Below are positions 34,701 to 44,900 of a stretch of 64,000 bases of DNA, one piece after another. This stretch comes from Flavobacteriales bacterium UBA6051. GTDB taxonomy: Bacteria > Bacteroidota > Bacteroidia > Flavobacteriales_D > Crocinitomicaceae. Location: the NCBI GenBank assembly GCA_002427735.1, contig DIYP01000011.1, forward strand, positions 89,446 to 153,445, written 5' to 3'. Numbering within the stretch: the first letter of the stretch is position 1; every line of letters starts with the position of its first letter. The notes below the pieces were generated by a model. The model had not been told where the DNA came from and searched no databases. It saw nothing but the letters and a program-made list of their open reading frames with translations. The position numbers and the translations under genes are program-made.

Positions 34701-36338
34701 GTCGATGTAACAGTAAACCCGCTCCCGAACGTTGATGCAGGTGCTGATCAAACAGTATGTGACGGAGATCAGGTAACACTGATAGGTTTAGGAATACCGG
34801 GTGCTGGAGCGGGAACATATGTTTGGGACAACGGTGTGACGAATGGAGTAGCATTTACCCCGCCACTGGGTATAACAACATACACGGTAACCGGAACTGA
34901 TGGAAATGGTTGTGTGAATACTGATCAGGTTGATGTAACAGTGAATGCATTACCCAATGTAAATGCTGGTGTAGATCAAACAGTATGTGAAGGAACACAA
35001 GTTACGCTTTGGGGAGCTGGTGCAGTGAACTATGTTTGGGATAATGGAGTAATAGATGGAGTCGCCTTTACACCAGCAGTTGGCACAACAACATATACGG
35101 TAACAGGCACTGACGGGAATGGTTGTATGAATACTGATCAAGTAGATGTCACTGTGAATCCATTGCCAAATGTGAATGCTGGTCCCGATCAAGTGATTTG
35201 TGAAGGAGAGCAGGTAACACTTTCCGGTGCAGGAGCAGTGAATTATGTCTGGGATAATGGCATTACTGATGGAGTTGCCTTTACGCCAGCAGTTGGGACA
35301 ATCACGTATACTGTTACTGGTACAGATGCGAATGGTTGTGTGAACACCGATCAGGTCGATGTAACAGTAAATCCGCTCCCGAACGTTGATGCAGGAGTTG
35401 ATCAGCAATCGTGTGATGGCCAGTGGGTAACATTATCCGCAGTGGGGACGCAAAATATTTATTGGAATAATGGGGTTATCAACAATGTTGCATTTCAGCA
35501 AGCTATAGGCACGGTAGAGTATATTGTTACGGATTCGTTGACCACAGGCTGTACCGCTTCTGATACCGTTCTAGTGGAAGTTTTGGCAAATCCAATTGTA
35601 ACAGGAAATGATGCAGAGGTTTGTGAAGGAGAAGGCGTTGTTCTGGAAGGACAGGGAGCGGTTGATTACAGCTGGTCGGGTGGCGTTATTGACGGAGTTG
35701 AATTCTTCCCAACGACCTCAGCTACCTATTTATTAACAGGGACGGATGCCAACGGATGTATCGGTTATGATGACGTATTTGTAAGAGTGTATTATGCTCC
35801 AGAAGTGGATTTTAAGATTCTAAATTTGTCATTGACGAGTATTAACCCTACAACTGGTTTTGACAATTTAACGATAGGGGCTAGTTCGTACGAATGGGAT
35901 TTTGGAGATGGTTCTCCATTGAGTTATGAATTCGAGCCTGAACATACCTTCCCTTTGGATGAGAGCGGAGAATATGCAATAACGCTCACAGCATTTTCGG
36001 AAGAAGGATGCCCAGCTTCAAAAGTCAAGTATATTCATGTTTTTCCGGATTATTCAATATTTGTTCCGAATACCTTTACTCCAGATGGCAATAACTTCAA
36101 CGAAGTATTTAAGCCAGTGATGAGAGGTTTTGATAAATATGATTTCACCATGTATATTTTTAACCGTTGGGGTGAAATAGTATTTGAATCACACGACATG
36201 GAAGTCGGGTGGGACGGATCTTTTGCGAATCAGAATTATGAAGTGCAGGATGGTGTTTATACCTGGAAAATTGTTGCCGGATTAGAGCATTCAAGTGATA
36301 CCAAGGTATTCGTTGGACATGTTACAATTCTCAAGTAA
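31740..36338 (+). CDS. Giant repeat adhesin with gliding motility-associated (T9SS type B) sorting domain
   Basis: 1532 residues. Signal peptide 1-19. Residues about 115-325 form a jelly-roll-like domain (MDFETGDFTGWTLTRGN ... VTVEFTSGDCSLTGHFGYAYVD). A short Ig-like unit with two cysteines follows, then a PKD domain (about 393-490, YRWDFGDGN). Residues about 493-1220 are ten near-identical repeats of 68-76 residues (core PDQVICEGAQVTLSGAGAV, then YVWDNG ... TYTVTGTDxNGCxNTDQVDV), then two diverged copies, another PKD (SYEWDFGDGSP) and the sorting domain FVPNTFTPDGNNFNEVF...GHVTILK. Each unit keeps two cysteines and an aspartate-rich strand, as in calcium-binding adhesin modules. Export and surface attachment by the T9SS are inferred from the C-terminus. 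A role in surface contact or gliding is likely but unproven. Confidence 0.9.
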   Translation: MKPTLYIFTMCMFGFGLFAQHEHSEIEHLFENKSLADFEQQLNLTHEDYSNQLLLDFVDRSYQNFHDSIHGRLLAGFPVRPLKFELSYGRLVDSLSNQLGQFKPSPSIPGSPKAADGPCVNMDFETGDFTGWTLTRGNVTGATPYSFAGEFAVGPGPYHTVFGGGLDPVTGIPRVNPLGGAFSVRLGNGVGVGARAARLKQTFMVDASNYMFTYSYAVIFESPAGHSLNQLPYFTVRVFDSLGNSIPCGEYSVIADAANAPDYETTTWGGTTVLFKNWETVFTNLSAYIGQNVTVEFTSGDCSLTGHFGYAYVDASCGVDELTASNDIICTGDSSILTAPPGAASYLWSNGSTTQSTTVYTGGVYSCTITPFQGGGCDITLDITITENPSPVANFTSALTACVGEQIDFTNLSTIPLPGIISGYRWDFGDGNVTPISTGAIIGVTNTNGTYINAGHWYDAPGVYNVELYVESSDGCADSMTVPVTIHGLPPVVAGPDQVVCEGAQVTLSGAGAVNYVWDNGITNGVAFTPAVGTITYTVTGTDANGCVNTDQVDVTVNPLPNVDAGADQTVCDGDQVTLIGSGIPGAGAGTYVWDNGVTNGVAFTPPLGITTYTVTGTDGNGCVNTDQVDVTVNALPNVNAGVDQTVCEGTQVTLWGAGAVSYVWDNGVIDGVAFTPIVGTTYTVTGTDGNGCMNTDQVDVIVNPLPNVNASPDQVICEGAQVTLSGAGAVNYVWDNGITDGVAFTPAVGTITYTVTGTDANGCVNTDQVDVTVNPLPNVDAGADQTVCDGNQVTLIGSGIPGAGAGTYVWDNGVTNGVAFTPPLGTTTYTVTGTDGNGCVNTDQVDVTVNALPNVNAGVDQTVCEGTQVTLWGAGAVSYVWDNGVIDGVAFTPIVGTTTYTVTGTDGNGCMNTDQVDVIVNPLPNVNAGPDQVICEGAQVTLSGAGAVNYVWDNGVVDGVAFTPAVGTITYTVTGTDANGCVNTDQVDVTVNPLPNVDAGADQTVCDGDQVTLIGLGIPGAGAGTYVWDNGVTNGVAFTPPLGITTYTVTGTDGNGCVNTDQVDVTVNALPNVNAGVDQTVCEGTQVTLWGAGAVNYVWDNGVIDGVAFTPAVGTTTYTVTGTDGNGCMNTDQVDVTVNPLPNVNAGPDQVICEGEQVTLSGAGAVNYVWDNGITDGVAFTPAVGTITYTVTGTDANGCVNTDQVDVTVNPLPNVDAGVDQQSCDGQWVTLSAVGTQNIYWNNGVINNVAFQQAIGTVEYIVTDSLTTGCTASDTVLVEVLANPIVTGNDAEVCEGEGVVLEGQGAVDYSWSGGVIDGVEFFPTTSATYLLTGTDANGCIGYDDVFVRVYYAPEVDFKILNLSLTSINPTTGFDNLTIGASSYEWDFGDGSPLSYEFEPEHTFPLDESGEYAITLTAFSEEGCPASKVKYIHVFPDYSIFVPNTFTPDGNNFNEVFKPVMRGFDKYDFTMYIFNRWGEIVFESHDMEVGWDGSFANQNYEVQDGVYTWKIVAGLEHSSDTKVFVGHVTILK
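33213..35392 (+). repeat. Higher-order tandem repeat A-B-C x3 + A inside the adhesin gene
   Basis: Ten coding units of three types: A (PDQVICEGAQVTLSGAGAV), B (ADQTVCDGDQVTLIGSGIPG, the longest) and C (VDQTVCEGTQVTLWGAGAV), in the order ABCABCABCA. The marker CCCGATCAAG of type A falls at 33225, 33876, 34530 and 35184, giving periods of 651, 654 and 654 bp; the first is one codon shorter, in its C unit (GTTYTV for GTTTYTV). Same-type units are nearly identical at the base level. Confidence 0.9.
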
Positions 36339-36348
36339 TGTACAGAAG

Positions 36349-37017
36349 CTAAAAGCGTTTTAATTGATCTGGCAGCTGCTCCATGGCTGTCAGTTCAAAG
36401 CCTAATTTAACATAGTTGAACCATTCTACGCGGCCTTCTTTCATATGAAGAACGAGGAGATTATGTCTACTCGGAATAAGCACAAGTTCGTTGTCAACAA
36501 TCGCTTTTCCCGAAAAGTTTTTTTGTACCTCCTTTAAGGTTTGTCCAACGATGTTTAAGCTGCCCAAATCTTCATCCTGAAAACGAGATTTAATACCAAT
36601 AAACACCTCATTGGTATCGCTGTAATAACCGATGTCTTCTCCGAAGCGATATACGGTTAATACAAGTCCCTGGAGATAATCTCCTTCGTTGATATGAGGC
36701 GGTCGCTTAGTGAAGAGTTTGAAACAATAGTAAAAACCATTCTGGTTTGGTTTCATTCGAAAGTCTGGTGGTCCACCAGCACCATTCAGGGCGCCACGTT
36801 TGACACGTTTAAATTCTTGGAGATCTATGGGGTATTCCATCAAAGAATCAAACGGATTGAGGCTTAACTCTTCCAATTGCTCGATTGAAACAGAGTCATT
36901 TTGCGACGCAGGAGACTGATTGGAAACTACTGTATCGGGAGCTGTGTAATTCTCAGTGCTTTCACCACAAGAAACTAAAAGGGTAAGAACAAAACATAGA
37001 TATACCAGCGATCGCAT
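36349..37017 (-). CDS. Lipoprotein of unknown function
   Basis: 222 residues. Lipoprotein signal MRSLVYLCFVLTLLVSC (cysteine 17), then a low-complexity Ser/Thr/Asn linker to about residue 45. The mature domain is alpha/beta with conserved-looking patches (GGPPDFRMKPNQNGFYYCFK; EDIGYYSDTNEVFIGIKS; IPSRHNLLVLHMKEGRVEWF) but no family that I recognise. It lies 23 nt below the fructosamine-kinase gene on the same strand and may be the last gene of that operon. Its stop is 10 bp from the convergent adhesin gene. Confidence 0.7.
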   Translation of the reverse strand: MRSLVYLCFVLTLLVSCGESTENYTAPDTVVSNQSPASQNDSVSIEQLEELSLNPFDSLMEYPIDLQEFKRVKRGALNGAGGPPDFRMKPNQNGFYYCFKLFTKRPPHINEGDYLQGLVLTVYRFGEDIGYYSDTNEVFIGIKSRFQDEDLGSLNIVGQTLKEVQKNFSGKAIVDNELVLIPSRHNLLVLHMKEGRVEWFNYVKLGFELTAMEQLPDQLKRF

Positions 37018-37040
37018 TTGACTAAATTATATAAATTCTG

Positions 37041-37904
37041 CTACGTGTACTTTTGAATAATTGAAAGCGCCTGACGAACATATCCTCCGCCAAATAAATT
37101 AACATGAACAAGTATTGGGTACAATTGAAAAAGTGGTATACGATCCTTCCAATTTTTCTGAAGTGGAAACATTTCATTGTAGGCTTCAAAAAGTGTTTCG
37201 TCAAAACCACCGAACAAATGCATCATCGAAAGGTCAATTTCTCGATATCCGTAATAAACGGCTGGATCAATGAGTGCTGCATAACCAGAATCATCTACCA
37301 AAAAGTTTCCAGCCCATAAATCCCCGTGTAATAAAGCAGGATCTTCATCCAGGAGATATGTATGCATTTTACCACATAAGATTTCTATTTTTTGCAGAAA
37401 TGAATGTCCAATACGACCGCTATCAAAAGCAAGTCTCGTTTGCGCTAAAATTCGATGTTGAGTGTAAAAATCGCAACCACTCAAAGTCCGCGCATTTTCT
37501 TGTTGAAGTGTTCCGATATAGTTATTGTGATCAAGTCCAAAAAAATCATGAGATTGTTTGTGCATAGTAGCGAGCTTTCTTCCAAAATCCTCCCAGAATG
37601 TGTGTTTACGCTCGGTGGATTCAATAAAAGAAAGCAATATAAAACTGGCACTATCTGTCGTCCCAGTCAACAGAACATCAGGAATAGTAAAGGATGTTTT
37701 CTCCTTCAGTAAGTTCAATCCGGAAGCTTCTTTTTCAAACATTCCGGGATACCTACTCAGCTCGTTCAACTTTAGACAAAACACACCGTCTGAGGTATTA
37801 ATTCGGTAAACACGATTAATATCTCCTCCTGCCAATGGCTCCTGATCAAGAATCTGGAAGTTGTTTCCGAAATGCTGTTTAAGCCGCCTGTTTAAAGACT
37901 CCAT
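37041..37904 (-). CDS. Fructosamine / ketosamine-3-kinase family protein
   Basis: 287 residues of the aminoglycoside-phosphotransferase-like kinase fold. Visible: a nucleotide loop LAGGDINRVYRI (about 24-35), a phosphate-positioning lysine in FCLKLN (Lys45), the catalytic loop HGDLWAGN (193-200, Asp195) and the metal-binding ALIDPAVYYGYREIDLSMM. The HGDLWAGN and IDPAVYYGxREIDLxM sequences are diagnostic of the fructosamine-kinase family, which phosphorylates sugars attached to proteins or amines so that they fall off (deglycation). The start follows the DUF72 stop by 2 nt, showing one transcript. Confidence 0.9.
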   Translation of the reverse strand: MESLNRRLKQHFGNNFQILDQEPLAGGDINRVYRINTSDGVFCLKLNELSRYPGMFEKEASGLNLLKEKTSFTIPDVLLTGTTDSASFILLSFIESTERKHTFWEDFGRKLATMHKQSHDFFGLDHNNYIGTLQQENARTLSGCDFYTQHRILAQTRLAFDSGRIGHSFLQKIEILCGKMHTYLLDEDPALLHGDLWAGNFLVDDSGYAALIDPAVYYGYREIDLSMMHLFGGFDETLFEAYNEMFPLQKNWKDRIPLFQLYPILVHVNLFGGGYVRQALSIIQKYT

Positions 37905-37906
37905 TC

Positions 37907-38806
37907 TTAGAATAAAGATCCTTGCTGATCAGCGTTTGGATCATTTGGAATAGTCAAAGTGTATCCATATCTATCGTTCAATTTACGAATGAGATAGGCT
38001 GAGAGTAACGGGGATTCTACCTCGAGGTTCTGATGGATGAAAAATTGCAATTCACTCATGCCTTGATCTATCCAGTTACCAATGCGGTCCACCCAAGCGT
38101 CAAGTCGTTCATAATCGCTTTCGTGATTCGCACCTACCCACCTAACAAAAGGGCGTGGGGTGGTCATTCTCATGTGCATCATGTCCCTGCGACCTGCAGT
38201 GTCGACAAGCGTATTCGATATTCCTTTTGCTTCAAGAAGTTGAAATAACTCTTCTTTGACAGCAGTGTCTGAGAACCAATCAGGGTGACGAACCTCAATT
38301 GTAAGAGCTAGGTCCGTTGGCCAGATATCAATGAAATGCTTCAGTCGATCAAAATTTTTGGTTCCGAAACGTTCATTCATCTGAAGAAATATCGTTCCTA
38401 ACTTATTTCCGAGACCGGATACGGCTAACAGATATTCGTTGAGTTTATCTTCGACATTATTGAGTTGTCGATAGTGCGAAATATCTTTAACTATTTTAGG
38501 AAAGAACTTGAAGTCGTCTGGAGTTTTGTCTCGCCATTTCTGAAATTGTTCCTCAGAGAAGATTCGGTAGAAAGTAGAATTCAATTCAATCGAATTGAAC
38601 TGACTTGAATAATAGGTCAGCTCATCTTTTGTACCTCTTGGGTAAAAATTCTTCAGATCTTGCCGGTTCCACTTTGCGCAACCAATATAAATTTTAGGTT
38701 TCCCTTCAGAAATGCCATATTTATTAAATACCTCTTTCGTTTCGGGGTGATCTTTAGGCATGGTAAAGTCTATTTCTCCCGGATTAGGAACCTTTCCGAA
38801 TTTCAT
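37907..38806 (-). CDS. DUF72 domain protein
   Basis: 299 residues of the DUF72 (YecE-like) TIM-barrel-type family. Recognised by IYIGCAKWNRQDLKNFYP, YSSQFNSIELNSTFYRIFSE, the acidic active-site-like patch ALTIEVRHPDWF, NTLVDTAGRRDM and FVRWVGANHESDYERL. The biochemical activity of the family is not established. First gene of a probable three-gene operon with the fructosamine kinase and a lipoprotein. Confidence 0.9.
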   Translation of the reverse strand: MKFGKVPNPGEIDFTMPKDHPETKEVFNKYGISEGKPKIYIGCAKWNRQDLKNFYPRGTKDELTYYSSQFNSIELNSTFYRIFSEEQFQKWRDKTPDDFKFFPKIVKDISHYRQLNNVEDKLNEYLLAVSGLGNKLGTIFLQMNERFGTKNFDRLKHFIDIWPTDLALTIEVRHPDWFSDTAVKEELFQLLEAKGISNTLVDTAGRRDMMHMRMTTPRPFVRWVGANHESDYERLDAWVDRIGNWIDQGMSELQFFIHQNLEVESPLLSAYLIRKLNDRYGYTLTIPNDPNADQQGSLF

Positions 38807-38870
38807 AATTTGATATTTCAGCTAAAGTTAGTCATCGTACACCAATAAATTAAATAAACTTTCAGGGTAT

Positions 38871-38906
38871 AAAAAAAGCCCCTCAATCATTTGAGGGGCT
38901 TTTTTT
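38871..38906 (-). terminator. Strong bidirectional terminator after the 2710-residue adhesin gene
   Basis: A perfect 16-bp stem (AAAAAAAGCCCCTCAA / TTGAGGGGCTTTTTTT) with a four-base loop, 12 nt past the stop of the minus-strand giant gene. T runs occur in both directions. Confidence 0.92.
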
Positions 38907-38917
38907 AAAGAAAGATT

Positions 38918-41900
38918 CTATCGTTTAATCATCCTTGTTGAGAATGTTGCTGTATTACTAATAACATTAATGGAGTATGCTCCGGAAGCCATATCACTAA
39001 TGTCTATTCCAACTTTAGAATCTGAATGAACGATTTCGTACGATTGATAAACTAAACGTCCTGTAATATCTACCACATCAATTCTCACGTCTCCATCGAA
39101 GTCCTCGAATGAAACATAGAACTGACCGCTATTTGGATTAGGGTAGATGTTTACGCCCATTGGATTCTCCATTTCAGTAATTGAAACGACGCTTCCAACG
39201 AATACATCTAATGTAAACGTACAACCATTAGCATCTGTAACAGTAACCGTGTAGGTTGTGTTTCCTGCTAGGTTTGTTGGATCATCTGGATCATCATTAT
39301 CACCAGTACCATCATTAGACCAGTCGAACGTGTAAGGAGGAGTACCTCCACCATACATCAAGTCAATTGATCCGTCGTTTCCAAATGCAGCTGATGTAGG
39401 TGTTGCCGTTGCCCATAAGTCAGAAGGACCAGAGATAGTTGCCGTTTCTAAAACAGCACATCCATTGGCATCTGCAACAACAACGGAAACAACACCTGGC
39501 GTTCCATTCGCCAAATCTTCAGGATCATCAAAATCACCCGTTCCATCATTGCTCCAGTCATATGTGTATGGACCTGCTCCACCACTTACAGTAATGTTTA
39601 CGATACCGTTACCATCACCATAACACAGAATGTCAACGACATTGTCTATTGTGACCGTGAGCGGAGCAGTTGTATTCAAGGTAACAGTTTGTGTTGTCTG
39701 ACAACCGTTTGCATCTTCTACTACAACATCGTAGTTACCAGCGGTCAGTCCAGTAAAGTTGCTACTCACTGAGAACGTTACACCATTATCAATACTGTAG
39801 AGATATGGTCCTGTTCCACCCGTGGCTGTTATAGAAATAGTTCCGTTGTTATTTCCACAAGATGGGTCAGTAGATGCAACGGAAGTGATTGATGGGCTTC
39901 CGGCGTCAACAAGAGCAACTGTCGTTGATACTTGACAACCAATTGCATCTTGAACTACAATGTCATAAGTGCCAGCGCCAAGCCCAGAGAAGTTATTTGC
40001 TCCTTGGAAAGTCACACCATTATCAATGCTATACTGTAACCCACCAGAACCTCCAGAGGCAGTAATAACAATCGTACCATTAATATTTCCACAGCTTGGG
40101 TTTGTCGTATTCACACCGCCTATCACAGGAGCTCCTGGATCAGTAAGTGTTACAATCTGTGTTGCTTGACATCCAACCGCGTCTTCTACTACTACAGTGA
40201 ATGAACCTGCAATCAAACCGTTGAAGTTATTGTTCGTTTGGAATGTCACACCATTATCAATACTATATTGAAGTGTACCAGTTCCACCAGTTGCAGTGAT
40301 GGTGATATCCCCATTGGCATTGCCACATGTAGGGTCAACTGTAGCAACTGAACCAATCGTTGGAGATGCGGTATTATTGATCGTCTCAGTTGTCGAAGCT
40401 TGACAACCATTTGCATCTTCCACAACAATGTTATAAGTGTTTGCCGTTAGGCCATTGAACGTATTACCTGCCTGGAAGGTCACACCATTATCAATACTGT
40501 ACTGTAGTGCACCCGTACCTCCAGTAGCTGTGATGTCTATTGCTCCTGTTGGATTACCACAAGCAGCGTCCGTAACAGCCACATTTGTAATAGTTGGTGT
40601 AGGGGTAAGATTTAGAGTAACTGTCTGAGTTGTCTGACAACCATTTGCATCTTCTACTACAACGTCAAATGTTCCTGCGGCTAAGCCGTTAAATGTATTG
40701 CTTGCCTGGAATGTTATACCATTATCTATACTGTATTGTAGAGCTCCCGTTCCTCCGGATGCTGTAATGACAATAGAACCGTCATTTGCTGCACAAGAAG
40801 GATCGGTAGTCGCAATATTCGTAATAGAAACAGCGACTGGATCGTTTAACGTAACCGTTTGTGTTGTCTGACAACCATTCGCATCTTCTACTACAACGTC
40901 AAATGTTCCTGCGGCTAAGCCATTAAATGTATTACTTGCCTGGAAAGTGACACCATTATCAATACTGTACTGGAATGCTCCTGTTCCTCCAGAAGCAGTA
41001 ATTGTAATGCTTCCATCCGTACCAGCGTTACATAATGGGTCGGTTGACGTTATGTTCGTAATCACAACTGCAGTTGGATCAGTGACCGTTGCAGTTGTAG
41101 TTGCTTGACATCCATTGGCATCTTCTACTACAACATCGTAGCTGCCAGCAGCCAATCCGCTAAATACATTACTTGCTTGGAATGTAACACCGTTGTCAAC
41201 ACTGTACTGAAGAGTTCCAGTTCCTCCAGAAGCTGTGATCGTAATGGATCCATCAGTGCCACCGTTACATGTTGGATCAACTACTGCAACATTCGCAATT
41301 ATAATCGCTGTAGGTTCGCCTAAAGTAACCGTCTGAGTTGTTTGACAACCATTCGCGTCTTCCACAACAACATCATAAGTGCCAGCGCCAATTCCAGTAA
41401 AGGCGTTACCTGCCTGGAATGTAACTCCATTGTCCATGCTGTATTGGAGTGCACCAGTTCCGCCAGATGCAATTATGGTAATTGTTCCATCCGTTCCACC
41501 ATTACAAGTAGGGTCTGTACTTGTGACATTGGTGATAGAAGGACCAGCAGAGTTTGATAAAGTAACAGTTTGCGTTGTTTGACACCCATTAGCATCCTCA
41601 ACAACAACGTCATAAGATCCAGAACCAAGTCCTGTGAACGAGTTACCTGCTTGGAAGGTCACACCATTATCTATACTGTATTGTAATGCTCCTGTTCCGC
41701 CAGATGCGGTGATATCAATTGTACCATCATTTCCTGCACAGGATGGATCAACAGCGGTAATATTCGTTATAACGACAGATGTAGGGTCGTTTAACGTAAC
41801 CGTTTGTGTTGTTTGACAACCATTCGCATCTTCTACTACAACAATGTATGTAGCAGCATTCAATCCAGTAAATGAATTACCTGCTTGGAACGTTCCGCCA

Positions 41901-44900
41901 TTATCGATACTATATTGTAATGCTCCCGTTCCACCAGATGCCGTAACTGTAATAGTTCCGTCTGACAGTCCATTACATGTTGGATCTGTTGTGGAAATAT
42001 TGGTTATCACCACGGCAGCAGGGTCGGTAATGGTTGCTGTGGTTGTTGCTTGACAACCGTTAGCATCTTCAACAACAATAGTGTATGTTCCGGCCGCCAA
42101 ACCAGTAAATGAATTGCTCGCTTGGAAAGTCACACCATTATCAGTACTGTATTGTAGTGCTCCTGTACCTCCACTTGCTGTAATATCTAACGTTCCAGTA
42201 CCTCCATTACATAATGGATCGGTTACAGCAACGTTTGTAATAACTACGGCAGGAGGGTCATTGAGTGTTGCCGTTGTAGTTGCCTGACAACTTCCTGCAT
42301 CCTCAACAATAATATTATAAGTTCCTGCTCCAATGCCGTTAAAAGTATTACTAGCCTGGAATGTCACTCCATTGTCGATACTGTATTGCAGTGGTGCAGT
42401 TCCACCAGAAGCTGTAATCACAATTGAACCATCAGTACCACCGTTACAAGTTGGATCAACTGTAGCGACATTGGTGATCGTTGGTGCTCCAGCATTGTTC
42501 AATGTAGCTGTAGTTGTCGTTTGACAACCATTCGCATCCTCTACAACAATATTATAAGTGGCAGATGACAATCCTGTAAATGAATTACTCGCCTGGAATG
42601 TTACACCGTTATCGATGCTGTATTGAATCATACCCGTTCCACCTGAAGCGGTAATGGTTATGGTTCCATCATTTCCTGCGCATGAAGGATCAACAGTTGC
42701 CACGTTTGTGATACTCACAACAGGAGGGTCCGTCAACGTAGCAGTGGTAGATGATTGACATCCATTAGCATCTTCAACGACGATGTTATAGGTTCCTGCG
42801 CCAAGACCGTTGAATGTATTACTCGCTTGGAATGTTACACCGTTATCAATACTATATTGAAGGGGTGCGGCACCACCCGATGCAGTAATTACAATGGATC
42901 CGTCTGTTCCACCGTTACACAATGGATCCGTCGTTGCCACATTTGTGATATTAACGGCAGGAGGATCTGTAAGCGTTGCAGTGCTTGTCACCTGACAACC
43001 ATTAGCATCCTCAACAACGATGTTATAAGTTCCTGCGCCAAGACCAGTAAACGAATTACCTGCTTGGAAAGTAACACCATTATCAATGCTATACTGAAGT
43101 GGTGCAGTTCCACCTGAAGCCGTAATTGTAATTGTTCCATCAGTATCGCCATTACATGTTGGATCCGTGCTCGCAACACTTGTAATAACAACTGCCACAG
43201 GATCGGTCAATATTTCAGTACTTGTAACAGGACAGTTATTTGCGTCCTCTACAACAATATTGTATGTTCCTGCACCAAGTCCGTTAAAGGTATTACTCGC
43301 CTGGAATGTTACTCCATTATCAATGCTATATTGCAGCGGTGCAGTTCCGCCGGTAGCAGTGATTACAATGGAACCATCAGCGCCACCATTACATGTAGGG
43401 TCTGTGGTTGCAACAGCGGTGATAGAAGGCCCGGCTGAAGCTGTTAAGGTTACTGTAGATGTCACTTGACAACCAATAGCGTCTTCTACAACTATATCGT
43501 AGTTTCCGGCACCAAGACCGGTAAATGTATTACTAGCCTGGAAGGTCACACCGTTATCAATGCTGTATTGAAGTGTTCCTGTTCCTCCAGAGGCAGTAAT
43601 TGTGATACTTCCATCGTTTCCAGCACAAGATGGATCGACCGTTGTAACATTGTCAATCGTTGCTGGGTCTCCAACAAATATAGTAATGGTGTCTTGCGTG
43701 CACCCTCCGGCGTTACACGCCTCAAAAATCACATAATAGCTTCCAGAAGTATAAACATGCGGCGGAGGGTTTTGTGCTGTAGAGAACGTTCCATCACCAA
43801 AATTCCACAACCATGATGTGGCTGGATCACCCGCGGTTGTTGCATCAGTAAATGTAACTGTAAGCGGAGTACAACCTGATGATGGAGCTGCATTTAAAAC
43901 GGCCGTTGGTTCTGTAACTGAACAGTCAATTACTTCAACGAGATCCGTTTTTAGCATTGTTGCTGAACATCCTGTTGTTGCTGTACCAATACGAATATTG
44001 TCAATTGATAACAAGAACATGTCTGTTGAATTATTGACAAATGCAATGTATACCGTTTGACCTGCATAACTCGAAAGGTCAACACTACGAGTCGTAATGA
44101 ATGCATTTTCTGCTGCTGTCGAGAATAGAACAGTTGCATAGTTACCCGCATTAGCTGGTAACTGCGTATTCGAGATTCTTACTTCATATCCATCAGGGAA
44201 GGTAGCGTCAAGTGCTTCGGCATCCCAGAATAAACGTTGATTTGCTGGTAATACACCTAGGGCTGACGTTATCATCCAGTCATCCGCTGCTCCCACAACG
44301 GTATGCCATGATGTAGAAACAGCTTCACCGTCTCCGTCATTATCCGCATCGATATTCAGCCATGCGGTTGCATTTGTTCCGGTCCATGGTGGATTCACAG
44401 CAGGAGCCGGTGTAAACGGATCGTTGCTAAAGCGCTGATATCCTGCCGGCCAACCCGTTTCGAATTGCTCGAGATAGAAGGTGTCGGCTGCATTGTACCC
44501 CGCCTGAGTAGTCGTCAGCTCAACGTAATACAAACCAGGTGCGGTATATGTGTGTGTTGTGAACTCAGTATTCCCTGAGGAAGTAACGGCAGTTCCATCA
44601 CCATAATCCCATGTGTAGTCTACGTAGCCAGCTACGTCAGCCGTAAAGGTGACAGGATCTCCCATACAAACAGGGTTTGCCGGAGCCGCAGTAAATTCTG
44701 CACTTGGCGTCTCCAAGAATCCATAAGGTATAATCCACGTTGTTGTATCTCCGCGTCCACAGTCGTTCACAACGGCAATAGTTACCGTATCGGGACCAGG
44801 GGAAGTATATACCCGATCAATTGTCATTGGATCAGTAACTGAATTGATTACCGTACCATCGGCGAATGTAAACGACCATGCGGTAACCGAACTATACAAT

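Noticed and set aside
33174..35408. Long minus-strand open frames (up to about 200 codons) inside the adhesin repeats
   Set aside because: They repeat with the same period as the sense units and encode Ile/Thr/Cys-rich low-complexity peptides; they are shadows of the strong codon pattern of the plus-strand gene.
33213..43668. Regular repeats suggesting a CRISPR array
   Set aside because: The repeats are contiguous coding units of about 200-240 bp with no short repeat/unique spacer alternation and no cas genes nearby.
39969..43816. Many plus-strand open frames inside the 2710-residue gene
   Set aside because: They recur once per repeat unit with the same peptide pattern, lack signals or start context, and mirror the minus-strand coding sequence.
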